Positions 1-7,673 of a stretch of 64,000 nt of DNA are shown here, one piece after another; position 1 is the stretch's first letter; the number at the start of each line of letters is the position of its first letter. Made by a program: the position numbers and the translations under genes. Under the pieces are notes generated by a model that saw nothing but the letters and a program-made list of their open reading frames with translations, did no database searches and was not told the origin of the DNA. This DNA is from Nocardioides massiliensis (GTDB taxonomy: Bacteria; Actinomycetota; Actinomycetes; Propionibacteriales; Nocardioidaceae), in assembly GCF_030811215.1 (NCBI RefSeq), contig NZ_JAUSQM010000001.1:310001-374000 (forward strand), in the 5' to 3' direction.

Positions 1-696
1 GTCGATGAGCTCCTCGACCGTCTCGGGCCGCTCGGGGAAGAAGTCGCCGTGCTTGTCCATGAACTTGGCGAACTGCTCGTCGGTGTCCTCACCGCGCCCG
101 TGCGCCTCGAGCAGCTCGTTGAGGTCGTCGAGCATCTCCGCGATGCGCGCGCGATCCTCGTCGGTGGCTCCTTCGAGTGCCTGCTTCATGCCGGCGAACC
201 GCTGCTCGAGCAGCTCGCGACCGAGCAGGTCCTTGATCTGCTCGTACGCCGCCTTGGCCTCAGCGCTCTGCCAGTCGTAGTCGGACAGCGAGGTCACGGC
301 GGCAGCCGGCGAGCTGGGGAGGTTCTCCAGCCGCATCTCGCGGAACGCGCGGTCGTCGTCGTCCATCATCGCGTCGCGCGCGAGCTGCTTGCGCTCCTCG
401 AGCACCGCGCTGTCGAGCAATTCCTTGACTTGGGCGATCGTCCCGTCGAGGTTGTGGCGGTCCAACAACTCGCGCCGACGCTGGGCGACCTTGCGCATCA
501 GGTCGTCGAGCCCCTCGGTCCGTTCGTCCCCTGAGCCTGTCGAAGGACCGCGCCGGAGGTACTCCCGCATCGCCCGCTCCGGCGAGTAGCCGGCCATCAC
601 GTCCTCGCCGATGGCGTCGAGCGCCTCGGCGAGGTCGACCGGCGGCGCCAGCGGGTCGGGACCGCCGGCGTAGCGCGAGTAGCGGGAGGCGGGCAT
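1..696 (-). CDS. VWA-type partner protein of the adjacent MoxR/ChlI-like ATPase (N-terminal part)
   Basis: The gene reads leftward from ATG at 696 and stays open for 232 codons to the window edge, so its 3' end is missing. The visible part is charged and mostly helical and starts MPASRYSRYAGG. Its ATG lies one base after the stop of the AAA ATPase, so the two are probably translationally coupled. MoxR/ChlI-like ATPases are commonly paired with von Willebrand A proteins; the VWA fold itself would lie beyond the edge, so the family call rests on context and general resemblance. Residues about 50-57 (GPSTGSGD) are encoded by a REP-like sequence at 527-548. Confidence 0.7.
   Translation of the reverse strand, partial: MPASRYSRYAGGPDPLAPPVDLAEALDAIGEDVMAGYSPERAMREYLRRGPSTGSGDERTEGLDDLMRKVAQRRRELLDRHNLDGTIAQVKELLDSAVLEERKQLARDAMMDDDDRAFREMRLENLPSSPAAAVTSLSDYDWQSAEAKAAYEQIKDLLGRELLEQRFAGMKQALEGATDEDRARIAEMLDDLNELLEAHGRGEDTDEQFAKFMDKHGDFFPERPETVEELID
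527..548. repeat. Intragenic REP-like element (CCTTCGACAGGCTCAGG type)
   Basis: The minus strand carries CCTTCGACAGGCTCAGG. This resembles a short imperfect-palindromic motif found many times in numerous high-GC genomes. It sits inside the VWA-partner gene and is read in frame as PSTGSG. The opposite strand reads PEPVEG, another known footprint of this motif. Confidence 0.6.
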
Positions 697-697
697 G

Positions 698-2086
698 TCA
701 GGCGCCGTACGTCGTCGCGGTGGCGTCGGAGTCCTTGGCGACCTTCTGCGCGAGGAAGAGGCCCTCGAGGGCGAGCTCGATCGCCGACGCACGGGCGCCG
801 TCGGTCTTGGCCTCCAGCCGGTCGCAGATCTCGTCGTACGTCGGGGCCTCCCCCAACGCCGGCAGCGCGGAGAGCAGCCCGATCGCGGAGACGTGCGGGC
901 CGGTGCTGACGGTGGCCCCGCCCTCGATGGCATCGACCAGGGGCGCGAGATCGATGCCGCGCAGGTGGGTGCGCACGGTCTCGGCGGTCGCGACGCGCAG
1001 CAGGTGGTCGAGGATCTGCCGCTCGCGGCCCTCCTCACCGGACTCGAACTCCACCTTGCCGGCGAGCACGTCGACGGCGGTCTCGAGGTCGACGCCGCGG
1101 GCGACGCCCTCGTCCTCCCCCCGGCGTACGGCGCGGTGCAGCGCGGCCGCCGCGATGGTCTCGGCACCGGCGATGGCGAAGCGGGCGGAGACGCCCGAGC
1201 GCTGGTCGACGGCGTTGGACGAGCGCAGCGCGCGGGTGAAGCGCGCCAGGATCTCCAGCAGGTGGTCGGGGACCTCGGCGACGAGGTGCGCCTCCTGACG
1301 GATGACCGCGATCTCCGCCTCGAGCGAGGTCGGGTAGTGGGTGCGGATCTCGGCGCCGAAGCGGTCCTTGAGCGGGGTGATGATCCGGCCGCGGTTGGTG
1401 TAGTCCTCGGGGTTGGCGCTGGCGACGACGAGCACGTCGAGCTCCAGACGCAGCACGTAGCCGCGGATCTGGATGTCGCGCTCCTCCATCACGTTGAGCA
1501 TCGCGACCTGGATGCGCTCGGCGAGGTCGGGCAGCTCGTTGATCGCGACGATGCCGCGGTGGCTGCGCGGAATGAGACCGAAGTGGATCGTCTCGGGGTC
1601 ACCCAGCGTGCGACCCTCGGCGACCTTCATCGGGTCGACGTCACCGATGAGGTCGGCCACCGACGTGTCGGGGGTGGCGAGCTTCTCGGCGTACCGCTCG
1701 CTGCGGTGGCGCCAGGCGACCGGGAGGTCGTCGCCGAGCTCGGCGGATCGGCGTACCCACTCCGGGGAGACCGGCTCGTAGGGGTGCTCGCCCAGCTCGG
1801 AGCCCTCGATGACCGGCGACCACTCGTCGAGCAGCCCCACCAGCGTGCGCAGCAGACGGGTTTTGCCCTGGCCGCGCTCGCCGAGCAGCACGATGTCGTG
1901 ACCGGCCAGGATCGCCCGCTCGACCTGCGGGATGACGGTGTCCTCGAAGCCGTGCAGACCCGGCCACGGGTCCTCGCCCGCGGCGAGCTTGGCGAGCAGG
2001 TTGCGGCGCAGCTCCTCGCGCAGGCCGACGAGCTCGTGGCCGGAGGCGCGCAGAGCACCGAGGGTGTTGATGTCAGGGGCGGTCAC
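698..2086 (-). CDS. MoxR/magnesium-chelatase ChlI-like AAA+ ATPase
   Basis: 462 aa from GTG at 2086. A longer open frame runs further upstream but would invade dapC, and the recognisable family sequence begins at VTAPDINTLG. Walker A is GERGQGKT at about residues 69-76. A Walker B-like segment (GIVAINELPDL) is followed by a sensor region (VVASANPEDY) and an arginine-rich LKDRFGAEI stretch typical of ChlI/MoxR ATPases. These proteins work as chaperone-like ATPases that remodel or metallate a partner, usually a VWA protein, which here is the next gene one base downstream. True magnesium chelatase activity is not implied, because no bacteriochlorophyll genes are present. Confidence 0.85.
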   Translation of the reverse strand: MTAPDINTLGALRASGHELVGLREELRRNLLAKLAAGEDPWPGLHGFEDTVIPQVERAILAGHDIVLLGERGQGKTRLLRTLVGLLDEWSPVIEGSELGEHPYEPVSPEWVRRSAELGDDLPVAWRHRSERYAEKLATPDTSVADLIGDVDPMKVAEGRTLGDPETIHFGLIPRSHRGIVAINELPDLAERIQVAMLNVMEERDIQIRGYVLRLELDVLVVASANPEDYTNRGRIITPLKDRFGAEIRTHYPTSLEAEIAVIRQEAHLVAEVPDHLLEILARFTRALRSSNAVDQRSGVSARFAIAGAETIAAAALHRAVRRGEDEGVARGVDLETAVDVLAGKVEFESGEEGRERQILDHLLRVATAETVRTHLRGIDLAPLVDAIEGGATVSTGPHVSAIGLLSALPALGEAPTYDEICDRLEAKTDGARASAIELALEGLFLAQKVAKDSDATATTYGA

Positions 2087-2096
2087 GCTGGCGAAC

Positions 2097-3206
2097 CTAG
2101 CGCGAGTCGGCAAGCCTCGCTGCGGCCGTCTCGACCCGCTCGTCGGTGGCAGTGAAGGCGACCCGGACGTGGCGCTGCCCTGCCGAGCCGTAGAACGCGC
2201 CGGGGGCGACGAGGATGCCCCGCTCGGCGAGCCAGTCGACGGTCGCCCAGCAGTCCTCACCCCGGGTGGCCCAGAGGTAGAGCGACGCCTCGGAGTGGTC
2301 GATGGTGAAGCCGGCGCCCTCGAGGGCGGCGCGCAGGGTCGCGCGGCGGGCGGCATAGCGGGCGTGCTGCTCGGCGACGTGGTCGTCGTCCTCGAGCGCC
2401 GCGGCCATCGCGACCTGCTGCGGGTACGGCAGCATCAGACCGAGGTTCTTGCGCACCGCCAGCAGCTCGTTGACCACGGCAGGGTCGCCGGCGACGAACG
2501 CGCAGCGGTAGCCGGCCAGGTTGGAGCGCTTCGACAGCGAGTGGACGGTGAGGATGCCGGTCGGGTCGCCGCCGCAGACGTCGGGATGGAGCGCGGAGAT
2601 CGGCGGGTTGTCGGCGTCCCACGCACACTCGAGGTAGCACTCGTCGGAGACGACGAGCACGCCACGCTCACGCGCCCACTCGACGACCTTGCGCAGATGG
2701 GCGACGGGCAGCACCTTGCCGCTGGGGTTCGACGGCGAGTTCAGCCACAGCAGCGTCGGCTTCTCCGGGCCGATCGCGGTCAGCGAGTCGGCCGCGAGGG
2801 TGCGCGCACCGACGAGCGCGGCGCCGACGGCGTACGTCGGATAGGCGAGCTCGGGATAGACGATCAGGTCGCCGGCACCGACACCGAGGTGGAGCGGCAA
2901 CGCACCGATGAGCTCCTTGGAGCCGACCGTCGGCAGCACGCACTCGGCGTCGATCCCGGTGACGCCGAAGCGCCGGCCGAGCCAGTCGACCGCGGCCTGG
3001 CGCGTCAGCGACAACCCGGTGGTCGTCGGATAACCCGGTGCGTCCGCAGCGCCGGCGAGCGCCTCCCGGACGACCTCGGGCGTGGGGTCGACCGGCGTAC
3101 CGATCGAGAGGTCCACGACCCCGTCGGGGTGGGCGCGGGCACGCTCGCCGTACGGCACCAGCGCATCCCACGGGAAGTCCGGCAGCCGCGAAGAGACCTT
3201 GCTCAG
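2097..3206 (-). CDS. dapC: Succinyldiaminopimelate aminotransferase (DapC-type)
   Basis: A fold-type I PLP aminotransferase with family features LSIGTPVDPTP, NSPSNPSGK and the PLP-lysine region SLSKRSNLAGYR. It fits DapC of the succinylase branch of diaminopimelate/lysine synthesis. The first conventional start is GTG at 3158 (353 aa), but the conserved family N-terminus (LPDFPWDAL) lies upstream in frame. I therefore prefer CTG at 3206 (369 aa). That CTG overlaps the ferredoxin stop as CTGA and has AGGAG at 3215-3219, 8 nt away. The gene forms an operon with the ferredoxin, the same order as Rv1177-Rv1178 in M. tuberculosis (from memory). Confidence 0.85.
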   Translation of the reverse strand: MSKVSSRLPDFPWDALVPYGERARAHPDGVVDLSIGTPVDPTPEVVREALAGAADAPGYPTTTGLSLTRQAAVDWLGRRFGVTGIDAECVLPTVGSKELIGALPLHLGVGAGDLIVYPELAYPTYAVGAALVGARTLAADSLTAIGPEKPTLLWLNSPSNPSGKVLPVAHLRKVVEWARERGVLVVSDECYLECAWDADNPPISALHPDVCGGDPTGILTVHSLSKRSNLAGYRCAFVAGDPAVVNELLAVRKNLGLMLPYPQQVAMAAALEDDDHVAEQHARYAARRATLRAALEGAGFTIDHSEASLYLWATRGEDCWATVDWLAERGILVAPGAFYGSAGQRHVRVAFTATDERVETAAARLADSR

Positions 3207-3529
3207 TGGTCGTGCTCCTGCGGAGGCAGGGCGGCGACGAACGGGTGGTCCTTGTCGATCTCGCCCATCTTGGCTGCACCACCGGGGCTACCGAGGTCGT
3301 CGAAGAACTCGACGTTGGCCTTGTAGTAGTCCTTCCACTCCTCCGGAGTGTCGTCCTCGTAGAAGATCGCCTCGACGGGGCAGACCGGCTCGCACGCACC
3401 GCAGTCCACGCACTCGTCGGGGTGGATGTACAGCATGCGCTTGCCCTCGTAGATGCAGTCGACCGGACACTCGTCGACACATGCACGGTCCTTGAGGTCC
3501 ACACACGGCTGAGCGATGACGTAGGTCAC
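3203..3529 (-). CDS. fdxA: 7Fe ferredoxin (FdxA/FdxC type)
   Basis: 108 aa from GTG at 3529, with a strong AGGAGG ribosome site 5 nt upstream. Cysteines at about 9, 17, 21, 25, 40, 43, 46 and 50 match seven-iron ferredoxins: one [3Fe-4S] cluster (C9, C17, C50) and one [4Fe-4S] cluster (C21, C40, C43, C46), with C25 free. The pattern DECVDCGACEPVCPVEAIF is characteristic. The C-terminal LGSPGGAAKMG segment is shared with mycobacterial FdxC (Rv1177), whose gene also precedes dapC. It should be a soluble low-potential electron carrier. The electron partner cannot be told from this window. Confidence 0.95.
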   Translation of the reverse strand: MTYVIAQPCVDLKDRACVDECPVDCIYEGKRMLYIHPDECVDCGACEPVCPVEAIFYEDDTPEEWKDYYKANVEFFDDLGSPGGAAKMGEIDKDHPFVAALPPQEHDH

Positions 3530-3606
3530 CAGGTCCTCCTAGTCAGAGGGTTGAGGGCGAGCGAGGTGCAAGGGGTGGTGCTGCGCTCCCAGCCTAGTAT
3601 CACGGC

Positions 3607-4536
3607 GTGCACGAGGAGGCGAAAGGCCACGATACGGGCAAGCATCTGCTTGGTCCCCACGTGGTGGGCCAGCGCGTCGTCATCCGCTCGCTGGTCCGGG
3701 GTGAGACCGGCCCCAGCGGCGGTCCGGCCCTGACGGACGTGCTGGGCACCTGCGAGAGCTGGGCCGACGGCGAGGTGGTGGTCGCCCGCGACGACGGTTC
3801 GGGGCGCAGGGTGCGCATCGCGGTGACCGACATCGTCTCCGGCAAGCCCGTGCCGCCCCGGCCCTCGGTGCGGTTGCGCGTCACGTCGCGCGAGGCGCAG
3901 CTACGGGCCACAGGCATGTGGCCGGATCTTGCGACCGAGCCGCTGGGCGACTGGCTGCTACGCGCGGGCACCGCCTCCGTACGCCGTACGAGCTCGGCGC
4001 TCGCGATGGGCGATCCGCAGATGCCGGTCGCCGAGGCCGCCGAGCGGGTCGTGTCCTACGCCCGGGAGCACGACCTGCCCCCGGTGGCGATGGTCGAGGT
4101 CGGCGACGACGTCGAGCGCGACCTCGTCGGGCTGGGGTGGGTGGCCGACCGCGCGGACGAGGCGCCGGTGTGGTTCCAGCTCGCGTCGGTCTCCCGGGCG
4201 CTGCGCGCCCTGCGCGGGATCGGCCGTCCCGAGGTCGAGGTGGAGCTCGTCGAGGACGGCACCCAGGTCACGGCGCGGATCGGGGCGCAGGCGACGGCCC
4301 GGGCGGCGTACGGCGACGACTGGGTCGGCATCCACGCGCTCGAGGTCGACGCGGCGCACCGGCGGCAGGGACTCGGCCGGGCGCTGGTCGCCGCGCTGCT
4401 CGACTGGGGTGCCGAGCGCGGGGCCACGACGGCGTACGTCCAGGTGCGCACCGACAACGAGGCGTCCGAGCGGCTCTTCGCGCAGCTGGGCTTCGTCACC
4501 CACCACACCTACCGCTATCTCAGGCCGAGCACCTGA
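3607..4536 (+). CDS. GNAT family N-acetyltransferase (Rv0428c-like)
   Basis: 309 aa from GTG at 3607, preceded by TAGTAT (3595-3600) and a 6-nt gap, which suggests a leaderless transcript. The C-terminal third holds the acetyl-CoA-binding GNAT core: VDAAHRRQGLGRALVAALL at about residues 240-260 and a closing NEASERLFAQLGF. The N-terminal ~100 residues are a separate domain (GPHVVGQRVVIRSLV) seen in a larger actinobacterial GNAT family that includes Rv0428c. The substrate is unknown. The gene diverges from the ferredoxin operon across about 75 bp. Confidence 0.85.
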   Translation: MHEEAKGHDTGKHLLGPHVVGQRVVIRSLVRGETGPSGGPALTDVLGTCESWADGEVVVARDDGSGRRVRIAVTDIVSGKPVPPRPSVRLRVTSREAQLRATGMWPDLATEPLGDWLLRAGTASVRRTSSALAMGDPQMPVAEAAERVVSYAREHDLPPVAMVEVGDDVERDLVGLGWVADRADEAPVWFQLASVSRALRALRGIGRPEVEVELVEDGTQVTARIGAQATARAAYGDDWVGIHALEVDAAHRRQGLGRALVAALLDWGAERGATTAYVQVRTDNEASERLFAQLGFVTHHTYRYLRPST

Positions 4537-4568
4537 GCGATCGCGCGGTCGACGTCGCGAGGCGCAGG

Positions 4569-6365
4569 TCAGTCGCTGTCGCGACTTCCGCCGCCGTTGC
4601 CGGTGTCGCCACCGCCCTGCCTGGCCGGCGGGCCGGAGCCGGGCGGCGGACCGCACACGACGGTGTCCGACGGGGTGTAGCGGGTGTTGAACTTCTCGGT
4701 CTTGACCAGCTCGCTGCTGCCGGGACGGCGGAAGTAGCGGAAGACGTCGATGTCGAAGCCGCCGTACCCGCTGTTGGGCCGGCAGTCGCTGGTCTGGATG
4801 TAGCGCGTCTGCGGCGAGGTGAAGTTGTAGCGACCGGAGGTGTCGGTGTCGATGTCCCAGATCTTCGTGCCGTACATCGTCACGGTGGCCGCACCCTGAC
4901 TGCCAGGCGTGCTGGGCCGCACCGACGCCTTGATCAGGATGCCGTGGTCGGTGTTGTTCTTGAAGCGCAGGTCGACCGCGCCCCACGCCACGGTGGCCTC
5001 GCGGCCGATCGGGTAGCGGTCGATGTAGAACGAGTGCGGCTTGTGCTCGACGTCCTCGAGCCCGGCGAAGAACATCGCGTTGAACAGCGTCGTCGCGATC
5101 TGCGAAACGCCGCCGCCGTAGTCCTCTTTGTAGATCCCATTGCTGATGATGATGCCCTTCGCGAAGCCGTTCTCGGCCGTGCGCTCCCCGACCGTGTCGT
5201 TGAGGCTGAAGGTCTCCCCCGGCTTGAGCAGGTAGCCGTCGACGAGCTCGGCGGCGCGACCGAGGTTGATGTTGCGGTACTCGGCGTAGGGGAAGTACGT
5301 CGTGAACGACGAGACCTCCTCCTTGATGCCCAGCGCCTTGGCGTCTGCGGTGGTGAAGTCGGGCTTCTCGACGACCGCGTCGATCTCGATGCGTCGCTCG
5401 TCGCCGCTCTTGGTCACATGGTCGAGGAAGACCGAGGTGAGCTGGTCGCGGTCATAGCTGACGCCGCGGCGGGCGGGGACGACCCGCGGCTCGCCGTTGA
5501 CGACCTCGAAGCCTGCGTCGCGCGGCTTGCGGCCGACGGTGCGCATGGCCCTGTTGATGCCGCGCAGGAAGACCTCTTCGTCGAGCTGTGGCTGCAGCTC
5601 ACCGTCGACCGTCTGCACCGACAGCGCATCGGCGTAGGCGCGAGGACGCAGCTGCACCTCGGTGTCACCGTCGAACACCACGGTCACGGGCGCGGACAGC
5701 GCGGGCTCCGCGAAGGACTCGAGCGCGTCGCGCACGGCCTGCTCGTCGACGGCCGGCGGATCCTCGACGACGGGGAAGACGGCGGTGTCCTCGGTGAGGT
5801 ACGCCGCCTTCACCTCCTCCACCGCGGCGTCGCGGTCGAGAGCGGTGCCGGTCTGGGGACTGATCGGCTGTGGCTGACCCGCCTCGAAGAGGATCGCGCC
5901 CTCGACGGGCGCCTCGTCGACGCGCGCGGCGAACCCGTCGATCACCTCGTCGAGCGCCGACTGGTCGACGTCGAGCACGGCCGGGTTGCCGTCGCCGCCG
6001 GTGTAGTAGTCCCACAGCCTGCCGGGGTGCCAGCTGCGACCGGCGCCGGCCTGCTCGACGGAGGCGGCGTAGTCGACGGCGAGGCCCGCCTCGCTCGGCG
6101 CGATCGACTCGGTCTCGTCGTCGACACGCACCCGCACGGGTGCGTCCTCGCGCTCCACCAGGCCGTCGCGCAACCGCTGCTCGGCGTCGGCGGGGGTGAG
6201 CCCGCCGATCTTCACGCCGGCGACCGCGGCGTTGCGCGGCACCTTCTCCCCCGCCACGGCGTACGCCGCCACATAGAGAGCACCGACGAGCAGGGCGATC
6301 CCGAGGAGGGTGAGGACGACGACCTTGCCGCCCTTGGAATCGGCATCAGCGGTGGTGTCAGTCAC
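4569..6365 (-). CDS. VanW family membrane-anchored cell-wall protein
   Basis: 598 aa. One N-terminal transmembrane helix lies at about residues 14-38. It is followed by repeated peptidoglycan-binding-like (YoaR/PG_binding_4-type) segments and then a VanW domain at about 380-490 (GETFSLNDTVG, YGGGVSQIATTLFNAMFFAGL, PHSFYIDRYPIGREATV). The tail is Gly/Asp rich. VanW proteins are linked to glycopeptide clusters and the cell envelope but have no proven reaction. The ATG overlaps the stop of the small membrane-protein gene upstream, so it is the last gene of an mshB operon. Confidence 0.9.
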   Translation of the reverse strand: MTDTTADADSKGGKVVVLTLLGIALLVGALYVAAYAVAGEKVPRNAAVAGVKIGGLTPADAEQRLRDGLVEREDAPVRVRVDDETESIAPSEAGLAVDYAASVEQAGAGRSWHPGRLWDYYTGGDGNPAVLDVDQSALDEVIDGFAARVDEAPVEGAILFEAGQPQPISPQTGTALDRDAAVEEVKAAYLTEDTAVFPVVEDPPAVDEQAVRDALESFAEPALSAPVTVVFDGDTEVQLRPRAYADALSVQTVDGELQPQLDEEVFLRGINRAMRTVGRKPRDAGFEVVNGEPRVVPARRGVSYDRDQLTSVFLDHVTKSGDERRIEIDAVVEKPDFTTADAKALGIKEEVSSFTTYFPYAEYRNINLGRAAELVDGYLLKPGETFSLNDTVGERTAENGFAKGIIISNGIYKEDYGGGVSQIATTLFNAMFFAGLEDVEHKPHSFYIDRYPIGREATVAWGAVDLRFKNNTDHGILIKASVRPSTPGSQGAATVTMYGTKIWDIDTDTSGRYNFTSPQTRYIQTSDCRPNSGYGGFDIDVFRYFRRPGSSELVKTEKFNTRYTPSDTVVCGPPPGSGPPARQGGGDTGNGGGSRDSD

Positions 6366-6685
6366 CCGCCCGATGATAGGTGGCGCCGTGGCGGCAGCGT
6401 CGCCAGCCCGACGGCAGCCATGACGAGGGCCACACCCATGAGCGCGTAGGACGAGAGGTCACCGAGGAACCACGCGTCACCCTCGGGACGCTCGCGCACG
6501 AGCACCACTCCCCCGAGCAGCCACCCCGCGGCGTACGCGGTCCGGGTGGTCCAGCCGGGGCGGATCGTGACCAGCAGGACGATCGAGGTCGCGATGCCCA
6601 GCAGCAGACCGAGCGGGTAGCGGTGGACCGCCGTCGCGCAGACGACGACCACGACCCCGATCAGCAGGTGCCCGGCAACCTTCAC
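6362..6685 (-). CDS. Small integral membrane protein (DUF6113-like)
   Basis: 107 aa from GTG at 6685. The start overlaps the mshB stop as GTGA, and the stop overlaps the VanW start as ATGA, so the three genes are coupled. Three or four hydrophobic helices can be seen, including GHLLIGVVVVVCATAVH, LLLGIATSIVLLVTI and YALMGVALVMAAVGLATL. Similar small membrane proteins sit next to mshB in other actinobacteria (DUF6113 in Streptomyces, from memory). The function is unknown. Confidence 0.75.
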   Translation of the reverse strand: MKVAGHLLIGVVVVVCATAVHRYPLGLLLGIATSIVLLVTIRPGWTTRTAYAAGWLLGGVVLVRERPEGDAWFLGDLSSYALMGVALVMAAVGLATLPPRRHLSSGG

Positions 6686-7596
6686 AGCCCGGCGAACAGG
6701 TCCGTCTCGAAGCCGTCCTCGTCCAACGGGCCCGGCGTGCCGGTGGCGATGCGATAGAACTCCACGCCGAACGCCAGGCTCCCCTCGTTGTTGGACAGCG
6801 CGAAGAACGGCCCATCGGTGGTGATCTGGGTGGCGTGGGCACGCAGCGCGTCGAGCTTGGCCTCGAGATAGTCGCGGGCGTCGACGCGGGCGCTGATCAA
6901 CCGCTCAGGCGTGATGAACGGTGGCAGCGGACCGTCGGGGTCCATCCCCTCGAACGTCGTGGTGTCACCGGCGTCGCGCAGCTTGCGCAGACCCTCGCGC
7001 ATCCGCTCCGCGCTCATCGCCCCCCAGTAGGTCTTGGCGATGGTCCAGGGCGCGCCGAGGTCCTCGCGGTAGGACGGGACACCAGCCAGGACGGCGGCGT
7101 ACGTCGCGACGCGGTGCGCCTGGATGTGGTCGGGGTGGCCGTAGCCGCCGAACTGGTCGTAGGTCACGAGGACCTGAGGGCGCACCTCGCGGATGACGGC
7201 GACGAGGTGATCGGCGGCCTCGGTCAGGTCGGCGCGCCAGAACGCGTTGTCGTGGACCTGGTCGGCGGCGACCGCGTGACCGTCGGGGTGCCAGGCCATG
7301 CCGGAGTCGCGGTAGCGGCCGAAGCCACCGAGGTAGCGGTGGTCGGTGACGCCGAGCGCCTTCATCGCGTTGGCGAGCTCGACCTTGCGCTGCTCGGCGA
7401 GCCGGTCCTCCTGGTCAGAGGCGAGGTGCGCGAGCTCGGGGACGAGGATCTCGCCCTCCTCTCCGCCGGTGCAGGTCACGAGGGTGACGTGGGCGCCCTC
7501 GGCGACGTACTTCGCCATGGAGGCGCCCTGCCCGATCGACTCGTCGTCCGGGTGCGCGTGGACGAGCAGGAGTCGGCGGCCGGCAGTGATGGTCAT
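6682..7596 (-). CDS. mshB: MshB, GlcNAc-inositol deacetylase of mycothiol synthesis
   Basis: 304 aa from ATG at 7596. The longer open frame upstream is non-homologous and runs into the divergent protease gene. The N-terminal [15 protein letters not shown] carries the Asp and His residues of the LmbE-type zinc site, and HPDHIQAHR supplies the third ligand. MshB removes the acetyl group from GlcNAc-inositol, the second step to mycothiol. TACGCT 5 nt before the ATG may serve as a -10 for a short or absent leader. It heads an operon with the membrane protein and the VanW protein. The paralogue Mca is at 58325-59239. Confidence 0.93.
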   Translation of the reverse strand: MTITAGRRLLLVHAHPDDESIGQGASMAKYVAEGAHVTLVTCTGGEEGEILVPELAHLASDQEDRLAEQRKVELANAMKALGVTDHRYLGGFGRYRDSGMAWHPDGHAVAADQVHDNAFWRADLTEAADHLVAVIREVRPQVLVTYDQFGGYGHPDHIQAHRVATYAAVLAGVPSYREDLGAPWTIAKTYWGAMSAERMREGLRKLRDAGDTTTFEGMDPDGPLPPFITPERLISARVDARDYLEAKLDALRAHATQITTDGPFFALSNNEGSLAFGVEFYRIATGTPGPLDEDGFETDLFAGL

Positions 7597-7673
7597 GCGC
7601 GCAAGCGTAGGACCCGGCCTGTGGTCGCCTACGATGAAGCCCACTCCTTGCCCCTTCTGCCTCGGGAACCTCG

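Noticed and set aside
698-2086. Bacteriochlorophyll magnesium chelatase
   Set aside because: The AAA ATPase resembles ChlI, but no BchH/BchD or other pigment genes occur. The MoxR-type pairing with a VWA protein is the simpler reading.
695-2155. Long plus-strand open frame opposite the AAA ATPase gene
   Set aside because: It is an antisense shadow caused by GC-rich codon bias. The minus strand has clear Walker motifs, and the plus frame has no recognisable domain.
3918-6449. 843-codon plus-strand open frame spanning GNAT and the VanW gene
   Set aside because: It overlaps two well-supported genes in wrong frames and is rich in Arg/Gly/Val as expected for a shadow.
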